Below, one piece after another: positions 24,884-32,422 of a stretch of DNA of 64,000 nucleotides. The stretch spans positions 930,001-994,000 of the forward strand of contig OZ244557.1 of assembly GCA_965217625.1 (NCBI GenBank), given 5' to 3'. The translations under genes were made by a program, and so were the position numbers. The notes beneath the pieces are model-generated. The model had not been told where the DNA came from. It ran no database searches and saw only the letters and a program-made list of their open reading frames with translations. The DNA comes from TK10-74A sp965217625 (GTDB taxonomy: Bacteria > Chloroflexota > Dehalococcoidia > Bin125). Numbering within the stretch: the first letter of the stretch is position 1; the number at the start of each line of letters is the position of its first letter.

Positions 24884-26320
24884 TCACACGCTCTCAGCCA
24901 TCGCCGGGCTCAACACCCAGGGCGTCGTCCGCCGCAGGTATTGGCCGCGCCCGGGCGCGCCGCGGAACTCGTCGCCGCTGACGATGATCTCGCCGCGCGA
25001 AATCACCGTGGTCGGACGGCCCCGGACCGTCATGCCCTCGTACAGGTTGTAGTCGACGCGCATGTGGTGCGTGCTGGCCTCGATCGTGTAGTTCGCGTCC
25101 GGGTCCCAGACCACGATGTCGGCGTCGGCGCCGACGCCGATGCCGCCCTTGCGCGGGTAGAGGCCGAACAGCTTGGCCGGCATCGTGGAGACCAGATCGA
25201 CGAAGCGGCACATGTCGAAGCGCCCCGCCACGACGCCGCCGTCGTAGAGCAGGTGCAGCCGGTTCTCGATGCCCGGGACGCCGTTGGGGATGCGGCGGAA
25301 GTCGCCGCGGCCCATCGGCTTCTGCGGGGGCAGGTCCGGCAGATCGTCGTGCATGCGGAAGGTGCAGTGGTCGGTCGCCAGCACCGAGAGGGCGCCGGTC
25401 TCCAGCCCTCTCCAGAGGTGCTCCTGGTTGGCGCGTTCGCGGATCGGGGGTGAGCAGATGTACTTCGCCGCCTCGAAGCCGGCGTCCTCGTAGTCCTCGT
25501 AGGCAGCGAAGAGGTACTGCGGGCAGGTCTCGGCCCAGACGGCCTGGCCGCGCGCCTTCGCGGCCTCGACCTCGGTCAGGGCGGTGTGGCTGGAAAGGTG
25601 CACGATGTAGACGCCGGCGCCGGCCATCTCGGCCAGGGCGATGCCGCGATGCACGGCTTCCCCCTCGACCAGATGCGGGTGGGCGTGCATGTGCATGTGC
25701 TCGGCCACTTGGCCGGTGTCGCCGAAGCGCTCGGTGAGGCTCTGGATGACGTGGCCGTTCTCGGCGTGCAGCGTGACGAGTGCGCCGGTCTCGGCCGCGA
25801 CCTGCATCGCGTGGTAGATGGTCAGGTCGTCGACCATCATCGTGCCGGGGTAGGCCATCAGCAGCTTGAAGCTGGTGACGCCCTCACCGGGCAGGGCGCG
25901 CAACTCCTCAATGTACCCGGGCGAGGAGAGGTTCGTGGCCATCAGGTGGAAGCCGTAATCGATCACGGCGCCGGGCGCCGCTTGCCCGCGGCGCCGCTCG
26001 ATGGCCTGCAGCGGCGACATGCCCTCGCGCTCCTGCCGCGCGAAATCGACGACCGTGGTCGTGCCGCCGAAGGCGGCCGCGACGGTGCCCGACTCCCAGG
26101 TGTCGGCGGTGAGGGTGTTGAAGACCTCCTCGCCGAGATGGGTGTGCACGTCGATCCCGCCCGGGATCACGTACTGCCCGTCGGCCGGGACCACCTCATC
26201 CGCCTCGACGCGGAGGTCGGTCCCGATCTGCGCGATCAGGCCGTCGCGCAGATAGACATCGGCCGGGAACTGCTCGCTCGCGGTGACGACCGTTCCACCC
26301 GTGATCAGTATCGACGGCAT
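24884..26320 (-). CDS. dihydropyrimidinase / D-hydantoinase
   Basis: 478 residues, standard length. Metal ligands are H59 and H61 in GGIDVHTHLG; the carboxylated bridging lysine is K152 in TSFKLLMAYPG; TLHAENGHVI and YIVHLSSH give the remaining histidines and ATDHCTF the catalytic Asp. It opens dihydrouracil or hydantoin rings to N-carbamoyl amino acids. Second in line after the binding protein and the amidase, which together supply substrate uptake and the next hydrolysis step. Confidence 0.93.
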   Translation of the reverse strand: MPSILITGGTVVTASEQFPADVYLRDGLIAQIGTDLRVEADEVVPADGQYVIPGGIDVHTHLGEEVFNTLTADTWESGTVAAAFGGTTTVVDFARQEREGMSPLQAIERRRGQAAPGAVIDYGFHLMATNLSSPGYIEELRALPGEGVTSFKLLMAYPGTMMVDDLTIYHAMQVAAETGALVTLHAENGHVIQSLTERFGDTGQVAEHMHMHAHPHLVEGEAVHRGIALAEMAGAGVYIVHLSSHTALTEVEAAKARGQAVWAETCPQYLFAAYEDYEDAGFEAAKYICSPPIRERANQEHLWRGLETGALSVLATDHCTFRMHDDLPDLPPQKPMGRGDFRRIPNGVPGIENRLHLLYDGGVVAGRFDMCRFVDLVSTMPAKLFGLYPRKGGIGVGADADIVVWDPDANYTIEASTHHMRVDYNLYEGMTVRGRPTTVISRGEIIVSGDEFRGAPGRGQYLRRTTPWVLSPAMAESV

Positions 26321-26345
26321 TACAACCTCCTCCGTGCAGCCCCCG

Positions 26346-27179
26346 CTAGGGGGCGGTCAGAACGTCGTACATGTCGGGACGGCGGTCGCGGTAGAAGGGC
26401 AGGTTCGCCCGCACCTCGGCCACCTGGTCGAGGTCGAGGTCGGCCACGACGATCTCCTCTTCCTCGCCGGCCTCGGCCAGCACCCCGCCCATCGGGTCGC
26501 AGAAGTAGCTGTGCCCGTAGAACTGCACGTCCGGCTTCAGCGCCGTCCCGACGCGGTTGATCGTGCCGACGAAGTAGCCGTTGGCGATGGCGTGGAAGCG
26601 CTGCTCGACATCCCAGAGCGGGCGCGAGAAGCCCGCCGTCGCGGAGGGGATGAAGACCATCTCGGCGCCGGCCAGCCCCAGGGCGCGCGCGCCCTCGGGG
26701 AAGTGCCGGTCGTAGCAGATGTAGGCGCCGATCTTGCCCACGCTCGTCTCGAAGATCGGGAAGCCCAGGTTCCCGGGGCGGAAGTAGTACTTCTCCAGGA
26801 AGTTGTCCGAATGCGGGATGTGCGTCTTGCGGTACTTGCCCAGGTAGGAGCCATCGGAGTCGATCACGGCGGCGGTGTTGTAGAGGAAGCCGGGCCCCTC
26901 GGACTCGTAGACCGGCACGATCAGCACCATGCCGGTCTCGCGCGCGACCTCCTGCATGCGCTGGATCGTGGGCCCGTCGGGGACGGGCTCGGCCAGGTCG
27001 TACCAGCGTTTGTCCTCTTCCTGGCAGAAGTAGGGGCCGGTCGACAGCTCCTGCAGGCAGGTCACACGGGCGCCCTGCGCGGCCGCCCGGCGGAGCAAGC
27101 CGACCTGATGCTCCACCATCTTCTCCCGGGGGGAGAGGCCTTCGGTCTGGATCAGCGCTGCGCGCACGATACGGGCCAT
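26346..27179 (-). CDS. N-carbamoyl-beta-alanine amidohydrolase-type nitrilase
   Basis: 277 residues, carbon-nitrogen hydrolase superfamily. The catalytic triad is complete: E44 in CLQELSTGPYF, K118 in KYRKTHIP and C155 in YICYDRHFPEGARALGL. Sequence around the cysteine and the AEPVPDGPT block fit the N-carbamoyl-amide branch (beta-ureidopropionase, N-carbamoylputrescine amidase). In this operon it should convert N-carbamoyl-beta-alanine from the dihydropyrimidinase into beta-alanine, ammonia and carbon dioxide. ATG 27179 chosen; the upstream extension is Arg/Pro-rich. Confidence 0.9.
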   Translation of the reverse strand: MARIVRAALIQTEGLSPREKMVEHQVGLLRRAAAQGARVTCLQELSTGPYFCQEEDKRWYDLAEPVPDGPTIQRMQEVARETGMVLIVPVYESEGPGFLYNTAAVIDSDGSYLGKYRKTHIPHSDNFLEKYYFRPGNLGFPIFETSVGKIGAYICYDRHFPEGARALGLAGAEMVFIPSATAGFSRPLWDVEQRFHAIANGYFVGTINRVGTALKPDVQFYGHSYFCDPMGGVLAEAGEEEEIVVADLDLDQVAEVRANLPFYRDRRPDMYDVLTAP

Positions 27180-27260
27180 GGGATGCACTGCCTCCTTCCG
27201 CGCCGTCACGCGGGGACCAGCGCGCGGGGGCCGGCGCACGCCGGCCCCCGCGGCAAAGTG

Positions 27261-28370
27261 CTAGCTGTCGTCGGGGATCAGATCCTCGACGTCCAACTCA
27301 AGCGGCGTGTAGTCGTTGCGGAAGCGATCCGCGTCCGAGAAGTCCTCAAGCGCGGCCTCGACAAACTCATTGGTGTAGGCCGAGTCGAGGTCGGCGGGCT
27401 CCGAGATGACCTCGTAGTCCAGCATCAGGCCAGCCGTGCGCGCCGCCTGTTCGCGGTCGATCACGCCCCAGCCCTTGGTCGAGGGCCACATGAGCTTGTT
27501 GATCTCGTTCATCATCCAGGTCTGGTGCGACCGGGGCAGCGCGGGGCCGTACTTGAGCACGATCTCGACACACGCAGCGGGGTCGTCGGCGCACAGCGCC
27601 CAGCCCTTGGCGGAGGCGCGCAGGAACCGCGTCACGATGTCCTGGTTCGCCTCATCCTCCAGCCACTCGCCGCGGGCGAGCAGCGCGTCCTCGAGCGTGT
27701 TGGTGTCGTGCTCGGCGAAGTCGACCACCCGGAACTGGTCGGCCGGGTTGCCCGCTTCGATCAGCTGGGCGAACTCGTTGTAGATCATGGCGGAGGCCAT
27801 ATCGACCTGCCGCGTGAGCAGCAGCTGCATGTCGAAGCCCTGCCCGATGAGCTCCACCTGGTCCTCGTCCCCGCCCTCGGTGAGGCCGAACTTGTTGATC
27901 GTGGCCGAGACCATCTCGTGGCCCGCCCAGACGCCGATCTTGAGTCCCGCCCAGTCCTCGGGCGACATGATGTTGCTGTCGGTCCACGAGACGAGGCGGT
28001 AGGCGGAGCGCTCGAACACCTGCGCAACGGCCACCACGTCGAGGCCCTGGTCGCGCGCGGAGAGCAGTATGGCGAACGGCTGCACGGCGAGCTCCGCGGC
28101 GCCGGCCGCGACCAACTGCACCGGCAGGATGTCCGGCCCGCCGGGCTGGATCTCCACGTTCAGGTTCTCTTCGTCGTAGAACCCGCTGTCGAGCGCGGCG
28201 AAGTAGCCCGCGAACTGCGCCTGCGTGACCCACTGCAGGACGATCTTGATGTCGTCCGCCTCTGCCGCCGCCGCAGGCTCGGCGTCATCGTCCCCACCGC
28301 AGGCGGCCACTGTGAGCGCGAGGCCCAGCAGCAGCGCGATCATCAAATACCAAATTCGTGGTTTCCGCAT
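27261..28370 (-). CDS. NMT1/THI5-type ABC substrate-binding lipoprotein
   Basis: 369 residues. Signal peptide with lipobox VAAC at Cys24, followed by GGDDD. The mature part begins IKIVLQWVTQAQFAGYFAALDSGFYDEENLNVEIQPGG, the hallmark of NMT1/THI5-like proteins that bind pyrimidine thiamin precursors, riboflavin or similar heterocycles. WAGLKIGVWAGHE and RFLRASAKGW continue the fold. First gene of the nine-gene operon, with a TATACT -10-like hexamer 79 bases upstream. The ligand is probably a pyrimidine or hydantoin given the neighbouring enzymes. Confidence 0.92.
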   Translation of the reverse strand: MRKPRIWYLMIALLLGLALTVAACGGDDDAEPAAAAEADDIKIVLQWVTQAQFAGYFAALDSGFYDEENLNVEIQPGGPDILPVQLVAAGAAELAVQPFAILLSARDQGLDVVAVAQVFERSAYRLVSWTDSNIMSPEDWAGLKIGVWAGHEMVSATINKFGLTEGGDEDQVELIGQGFDMQLLLTRQVDMASAMIYNEFAQLIEAGNPADQFRVVDFAEHDTNTLEDALLARGEWLEDEANQDIVTRFLRASAKGWALCADDPAACVEIVLKYGPALPRSHQTWMMNEINKLMWPSTKGWGVIDREQAARTAGLMLDYEVISEPADLDSAYTNEFVEAALEDFSDADRFRNDYTPLELDVEDLIPDDS

Positions 28371-28448
28371 TCGGTCCTGCCTCCTTCGTCAGGCGTGGCC
28401 CGCGGCGGCCCGAAGCCGCCGCCCGGCCGCTTGATTCGCGACGGCGGG

Positions 28449-28454
28449 AGTATA
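28449..28454 (-). promoter_or_regulatory. candidate -10 element for the nine-gene pyrimidine-type operon
   Basis: TATACT on the minus strand in the divergent spacer 28371-28575, 78 bases before the binding-protein start. Five of six bases match TATAAT. Confidence 0.45.
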
Positions 28455-28575
28455 AGCGCGACGGCCGGGCGGCGCCACAGGGGCGGGCGGATCGGCGCCA
28501 TCGGCCGGCGCCATCGGCCGGCGACGGCTGGACGTGCTCGCGCGAAGCGCGCAGGCTGTGCGGCATGGAGGCGTC

Positions 28576-29115
28576 ATGGAGATCGTCGTCATTGGGGCGA
28601 TCCGGGTGCTGGGCTCGCTGCCGGTGCTGCGCTGGGCGTTCGTCGGCGGGTTGATCGCGGTCTTCGTCGACCTCAGCGACCTGCTGTGGATGAACCTGCT
28701 CGACCTGGGGGGGCTGGGCAACTACCAGCAGTTCGACAAGATCGTGGATCAGGTCTACCAGCTCACCTTCCTGTGGGTGGCGCTGCACTGGACGGGGCCG
28801 GCGCGCACGATCTCGATCGGGCTGTTCGCCTATCGGCTGCTGGGCTTCCTGGCCTTCGAGCTGACGGGCGAGCGGGCGATCCTGCTGGCCTTCCCCAACG
28901 TGTTCGAGTACTGGTTCCTCTTCGTGGCGAGCCTGCCGCACTGGCGGCCGCGATTCGGCTTCCGGCGCTGGGAGACGGCCGTCTGGCTGGCCGTGCTGAC
29001 GACGATGAAGGAGTTCCAGGAGTACGCGCTGCACTGGGGCAAGTGGCTCGACAGCTTCACCTTCGTGGAGGCGCTGGAGGCGATCTGGGACTTCCTCACG
29101 GGCCCCTTCACGTGA
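28576..29115 (+). CDS. hypothetical integral membrane protein
   Basis: 179 residues with about five hydrophobic segments: 14-34 (LRWAFVGGLIAVFVDLSDLLW), 60-75, 82-98, 105-122 and 135-150. No recognised family. Acidic and aromatic residues inside the segments (FVDLSDLLWMNLLDL) suggest a small transport or sensor protein. ATG 28576 has GGAGG five bases upstream. The stop overlaps the start of the nuclease gene by one base (TGATG), so the two are co-translated. Confidence 0.7.
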   Translation: MEIVVIGAIRVLGSLPVLRWAFVGGLIAVFVDLSDLLWMNLLDLGGLGNYQQFDKIVDQVYQLTFLWVALHWTGPARTISIGLFAYRLLGFLAFELTGERAILLAFPNVFEYWFLFVASLPHWRPRFGFRRWETAVWLAVLTTMKEFQEYALHWGKWLDSFTFVEALEAIWDFLTGPFT

Positions 29116-29705
29116 TGTCGGGCGGCGGCCGGCGGCGGCGACCGCGGCGGCGGGCCCGGCGGCGCCGCTGGGGCTTCCTGGTCCCCACGCTGCTGGTGGG
29201 CGTCGTGCTGGCCGTCGTGGTCGCCCGTGTCGGCCTGAGCGACGTCGGCACGCTGCCGCAGTCGCCCGTCCCGCCCTCCGCGCTGAGCCTCGATGCGGAC
29301 CTGCGGGTGGATCTCGACGCCGTTCCCCTCCAGCGGGCGGTCGTGGTACGGGTGATCGACGGGGACACGCTCGTCGCGCGGCTCGGGGACGGGGAGCACC
29401 GGATACGTCTCTTCGGGCTGAACGCGCCGGAGCGCGGCGAACCCTGTGCGCCGCAGGCGCGGGCCCGCCTGCGGCGCCTCGCCCCGCCGGGCGCGACGCT
29501 GCTCCTGCACCCCGGCCCCCGCAACGACGACGGCGCGCGGTTGCTGCGCTACGCGTTCCTGGAGGATGGGCGCTCGCTCGACGCGACGCTCGTGGCGGAG
29601 GGGCTGGCGCGGGCCTGGCGCCGGGACGGCCAGCTGCGGGACGCGATCGTGCGGCTGGAGGCGGCGGCGCGGGGGGCGGGGACGGGCTGCCTCTGGGCGC
29701 GCTAG
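29115..29705 (+). CDS. membrane-anchored thermonuclease-like (SNase) protein
   Basis: 196 residues. A very basic N terminus (residues 4-19, almost all Arg) is followed by one membrane helix (LVPTLLVGVVLAVVVARVGL). The staphylococcal-nuclease fold follows: VVRVIDGDTLVARL (calcium Asp), RIRLFGLNAPERGEP (catalytic Arg and Glu) and LRYAFLEDGRSLDATLVAEGLARAW. Two Cys in the domain (EPCAPQ and TGCLWAR) could form a disulfide. The domain should lie outside the membrane and degrade nucleic acids. Coupled to the preceding membrane protein. Confidence 0.85.
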   Translation: MSGGGRRRRPRRRARRRRWGFLVPTLLVGVVLAVVVARVGLSDVGTLPQSPVPPSALSLDADLRVDLDAVPLQRAVVVRVIDGDTLVARLGDGEHRIRLFGLNAPERGEPCAPQARARLRRLAPPGATLLLHPGPRNDDGARLLRYAFLEDGRSLDATLVAEGLARAWRRDGQLRDAIVRLEAAARGAGTGCLWAR

Positions 29706-29709
29706 CCAC

Positions 29710-29753
29710 TGTCGGGACGCCCCTCGTGGGCGCCCACAAGGGACGCCCCGACA
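29710..29753 (-). terminator. 44-base inverted repeat between convergent genes
   Basis: Two 22-base arms with no loop, centred on GGGC/GCCC, with three mismatches. In minus-strand RNA all three become G-U pairs, so the hairpin is complete in the transcript of the lipoprotein gene that ends at 29769. Likely a terminator; in plus-strand RNA it would be three A-C mismatches weaker. Confidence 0.6.
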
Positions 29754-29768
29754 AGCGACGCCGCGGGC

Positions 29769-30560
29769 TCAGTCGGGCGGGCGCTCGGTCACGACCTCCG
29801 TGAGCAGGTAGCGCCGGGGCTCCAGGTCCCAGCGCACCAGCAGGTGCGGCGGGTCGACGGCGAACCAGGCGGTCTGCCGCTCCGCGCCGGGGCGGATCTC
29901 CAGTTGCCAGGCGAGGAAGTCGCCGACGGGCGTGTGGATCTCGTCCTGGCCGCGGACGCGCAGCCCGACGAGTTGGGTGCGCTGCGCGAAGACGTTGACG
30001 TTGCGATAGCTCAGCTCCAGGTCGAGGGCGAAGGGCAGCGCGCGCCAGAGCCAGGCCGAGGAATCGGTGTCGAACGAGAAGTCGTCGAGATCCAGCCGCT
30101 GCTGCGCGCGGTCGTCGGGGGCCGGGCCGTCGACGACGACGCTATCGACGAAGCGCTGCCCGTCGGCGTCGACGCCGTACGTGGCGCTGACCTCGACGCG
30201 CTCGTCGGGCGTGGTCGCGAGACGTTCGTAGCGCAGCGGTTGCAGGGAACGCACATCGACGAACAGGATGATCTCATCCTGCGTCGCGGTGGCGGGCAGC
30301 AGGAACAGTACACGCAGCCGGTACTCGTCGCCCTGCCGCTCGACCTCGAAGTCCACGCTGCCCAGGCGCACACCGGTCTGATCGGTGATGTCGTAGCGCA
30401 GCAGCTCATAGTCGGGCCAGGGTGTGTGGGCGACCGGGTCCGAGGGGTCGGGGAAGCCGCTGTCACTCCCGCAGGCTGCCGCGAGCGTGCCCAAGAGCGC
30501 GGTCAGGAGCGCGAGCGCCAGCGCGCGGCGGGTGGACGCGATCGGACGGGCGAGCGCCAT
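29769..30560 (-). CDS. lipoprotein of unknown function (DUF3108-like)
   Basis: 263 residues. N-terminal signal and an AAAC lipobox-like site followed by GSDSG. The mature domain is mostly beta: DYELLRYDITDQTGVRLGSVDFEVERQGDEYRLRV followed by QPLRYER and GDFLAWQLEIRPGAERQTAWFAVDPPHLLVRWDLEPRRYLLTEV. This pattern (polar outer-surface beta-barrel with a final conserved W/YxxxxPP segment) resembles DUF3108-type proteins. Function unknown. Its start overlaps the threonine aldolase stop by one base. Confidence 0.68.
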   Translation of the reverse strand: MALARPIASTRRALALALLTALLGTLAAACGSDSGFPDPSDPVAHTPWPDYELLRYDITDQTGVRLGSVDFEVERQGDEYRLRVLFLLPATATQDEIILFVDVRSLQPLRYERLATTPDERVEVSATYGVDADGQRFVDSVVVDGPAPDDRAQQRLDLDDFSFDTDSSAWLWRALPFALDLELSYRNVNVFAQRTQLVGLRVRGQDEIHTPVGDFLAWQLEIRPGAERQTAWFAVDPPHLLVRWDLEPRRYLLTEVVTERPPD

Positions 30561-31591
30561 CAGACGGGGACCGGCCCGGCCTGCGCGATGCGGGCCAGCG
30601 CCTCGTCGATCTCGGGCTCCGAGACATCGGCGTGCGTCACGAGGCGGCCTGTCCGGGCCGACAACACGCTGACGAGCACGCCGCGCTCGGCCAGGCGGTC
30701 GCGCCAGGCGGCCGCGTCGTCCACTGGCAGCGCGACGATGTTGCTCTGCACGGTCTGCGGGTCGATCGCGAAGCCCAGCTCGGCGAGGCCCGCGGCCAGA
30801 CGGCGGGCGTTGCGGTGGTCGTCGGCGAGGCGGTCGATCATCGTGTCGAGCGCGACGAGCCCCGCCGCCGCCAGCACGCCGGCCTGACGCATGCCGCCGC
30901 CCAGCAGCTTGCGCGTCCGCCGGGCACGGGCGATGAACGCGGCGTCGCCGCAGAGCAGCGAGCCGACCGGGCAGGAGAGGCCCTTCGAGAGGCAGAAGCT
31001 GGCGGAGTCGAACGTGGCGGCGAGCTCCGCGACGGGCGTGCCGGTCGCGACCTCGGCGTTGAAGATGCGCGCCCCGTCGATGTGGGTGCGCAGGCCCAGC
31101 CCGGCCGCGACCGCGGTCTGCGACTCAAGCTGCTCGCGCGTGAGGACGGCGCCGCCGCAGAAGTTCTGCGTGTTCTCCAGGGCCAGCAGCGTGGTGGGCG
31201 GGTGGTGCAGGTTGGCGTTGCGCGCCGCCACGCGGATCGCCTCGGGGTCCAGCATGCCGTCCGGCGCGTTGGGGATGGTGGTCAGCAGCAGGCCGCCGAG
31301 TCGCGCGGCGCCGCCGACCTCGGCCCGCACGATGTGGGCCTGATCGCCCAGCAGCACCTCGTCGCCGGGCTGGCAGTGCGTCATCAGCGCGACGAGGTTG
31401 GCCATCGTGCCGCTGGGCACGTACAGCGCCGCCTCCTTGCCCATCCGCGCCGCGGCCGCCGCCTCAAGCGCGTTGATCGTGGGGTCCTCCGAGTACACGT
31501 CGTCGCCCACCTCGGCCCGGGCCATGGCGTCGCGCATGGCCGACGTGGGCCGTGTGACGGTGTCGCTGCGCAGGTCGATGATGTGGGGCAT
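30560..31591 (-). CDS. ltaE: low-specificity L-threonine aldolase
   Basis: 343 residues. IDLRSDTVTRPT at the N terminus, DDVYSEDPTINALE, VPSGTMANLVALM, LENTQNFCGG, HIDGARIFNA (PLP Asp) and SFCLSKGLSCPVGSLLCG (Schiff-base lysine) are the complete set of family motifs. It cleaves threonine and allo-threonine to glycine and acetaldehyde. ATG 31591 chosen because the next residues are the conserved DLRSDT. It is preceded by the 31608 gene by 16 bases and overlaps the lipoprotein gene downstream. Confidence 0.93.
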   Translation of the reverse strand: MPHIIDLRSDTVTRPTSAMRDAMARAEVGDDVYSEDPTINALEAAAAARMGKEAALYVPSGTMANLVALMTHCQPGDEVLLGDQAHIVRAEVGGAARLGGLLLTTIPNAPDGMLDPEAIRVAARNANLHHPPTTLLALENTQNFCGGAVLTREQLESQTAVAAGLGLRTHIDGARIFNAEVATGTPVAELAATFDSASFCLSKGLSCPVGSLLCGDAAFIARARRTRKLLGGGMRQAGVLAAAGLVALDTMIDRLADDHRNARRLAAGLAELGFAIDPQTVQSNIVALPVDDAAAWRDRLAERGVLVSVLSARTGRLVTHADVSEPEIDEALARIAQAGPVPV

Positions 31592-31607
31592 GGTTCTCCG
31601 TCTGGGC

Positions 31608-32045
31608 TCAGGAGGGCTCGCGCTCCCACAGCGTCTGGAAGCCCTCGCCGCCGCGGATCGCGGCGACCAGCGTCGCATGTTCTTCCGCCAGCAGCTCGCC
31701 GAAGGCGGTGTCCAGTTCCTCGCCCACGCCGGCATCGATGCGCACCAAGCGATCGCGGAGCCGGTCCAGGACGCCGGCGTCGGCCATCGCGCCCACGCCG
31801 CGCGGCCAGATGAAGGACATGATCCGCTCGGGCAGGGGCAGCGAGGGCCGCAGCGCCTTCAGGCTGCGGAAGCGCTCCTCGGCGCTGGCCGCGGGCGCGA
31901 CGGCGCGCACCAGCGGCCCGGCCTCCGCCGACGTGCGGAAGTCGACCAGGATGCGCCGCTGCACGACCTGGAAGCGGATCACGAGCACGTCGGCACGCTC
32001 GATCACCTTGGCGATCTCGTCCAAGTCCACGCCGTAATCGTCCAC
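31608..32045 (-). CDS. conserved hypothetical protein
   Basis: 145 residues, mixed alpha/beta, no signal or membrane segment. VDLDEIAKVIERADVLVIRFQVVQRRILVDFRT at the N terminus and GVLDRLRDRLVRIDAGVGEELDTAFGELLAEEHATLVAAIRGGEGFQTLWE at the C terminus are the best structured parts. I recognise no family with confidence. Start is GTG 32045; a TACACT -10-like hexamer lies at 32106-32111 on the minus strand. First gene of a three-gene unit with ltaE and the lipoprotein. Confidence 0.62.
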   Translation of the reverse strand: MDDYGVDLDEIAKVIERADVLVIRFQVVQRRILVDFRTSAEAGPLVRAVAPAASAEERFRSLKALRPSLPLPERIMSFIWPRGVGAMADAGVLDRLRDRLVRIDAGVGEELDTAFGELLAEEHATLVAAIRGGEGFQTLWEREPS

Positions 32046-32142
32046 GGTCGGACCCTCCAGCGGGCAGGCGGTCTGCGGGAATCTCCCCTGCTGGGAGGGA
32101 GAGCCAGTGTATGAACGCCCTGGGAGGGGGTCAATTTGGGGG

Positions 32143-32349
32143 CTACTCGGCCGGGATGCCCAGCAGCCGCAGCCGGGCCGCGTCGTAGGCGTCTTTGGCG
32201 CGCGCCTCGCGGTTCAGCAGGCCCTTGATCCGGGGCGGGTCGAGGCGGGCGCCGTCGAGGAAGACATCGTGCAGGGTGGAGAGCTGGGCCTGCCAGCGCT
32301 CCCAGGCCTCGCGATAGGCGGCGGCGACTTCGGGATCGACGGTGACCAT
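32143..32349 (-). CDS. small hypothetical helical protein
   Basis: 68 residues, no membrane segment: MVTVDPEVAAAYREAWERW and ARLDPPRIKGLLNREARAKD. It is probably two or three helices. ATG 32349 has GGAG eight bases upstream. A long serine/alanine-rich open frame continues upstream but is antisense to the metallopeptidase linker and is rejected. Function unknown. Confidence 0.55.
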   Translation of the reverse strand: MVTVDPEVAAAYREAWERWQAQLSTLHDVFLDGARLDPPRIKGLLNREARAKDAYDAARLRLLGIPAE

Positions 32350-32374
32350 GGGCAACTCCAGCGCGAGAGATGGG

Positions 32375-32380
32375 TAGGCT
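32375..32380 (+). promoter_or_regulatory. candidate -10 element for the metallopeptidase gene
   Basis: TAGGCT in GGGTAGGCTGCC, 42 bases before the GTG at 32423. Confidence 0.4.
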
Positions 32381-32422
32381 GCCGAGTATAGGTGGGGCCG
32401 GCCGGCCGACGAGAGGCGCATC

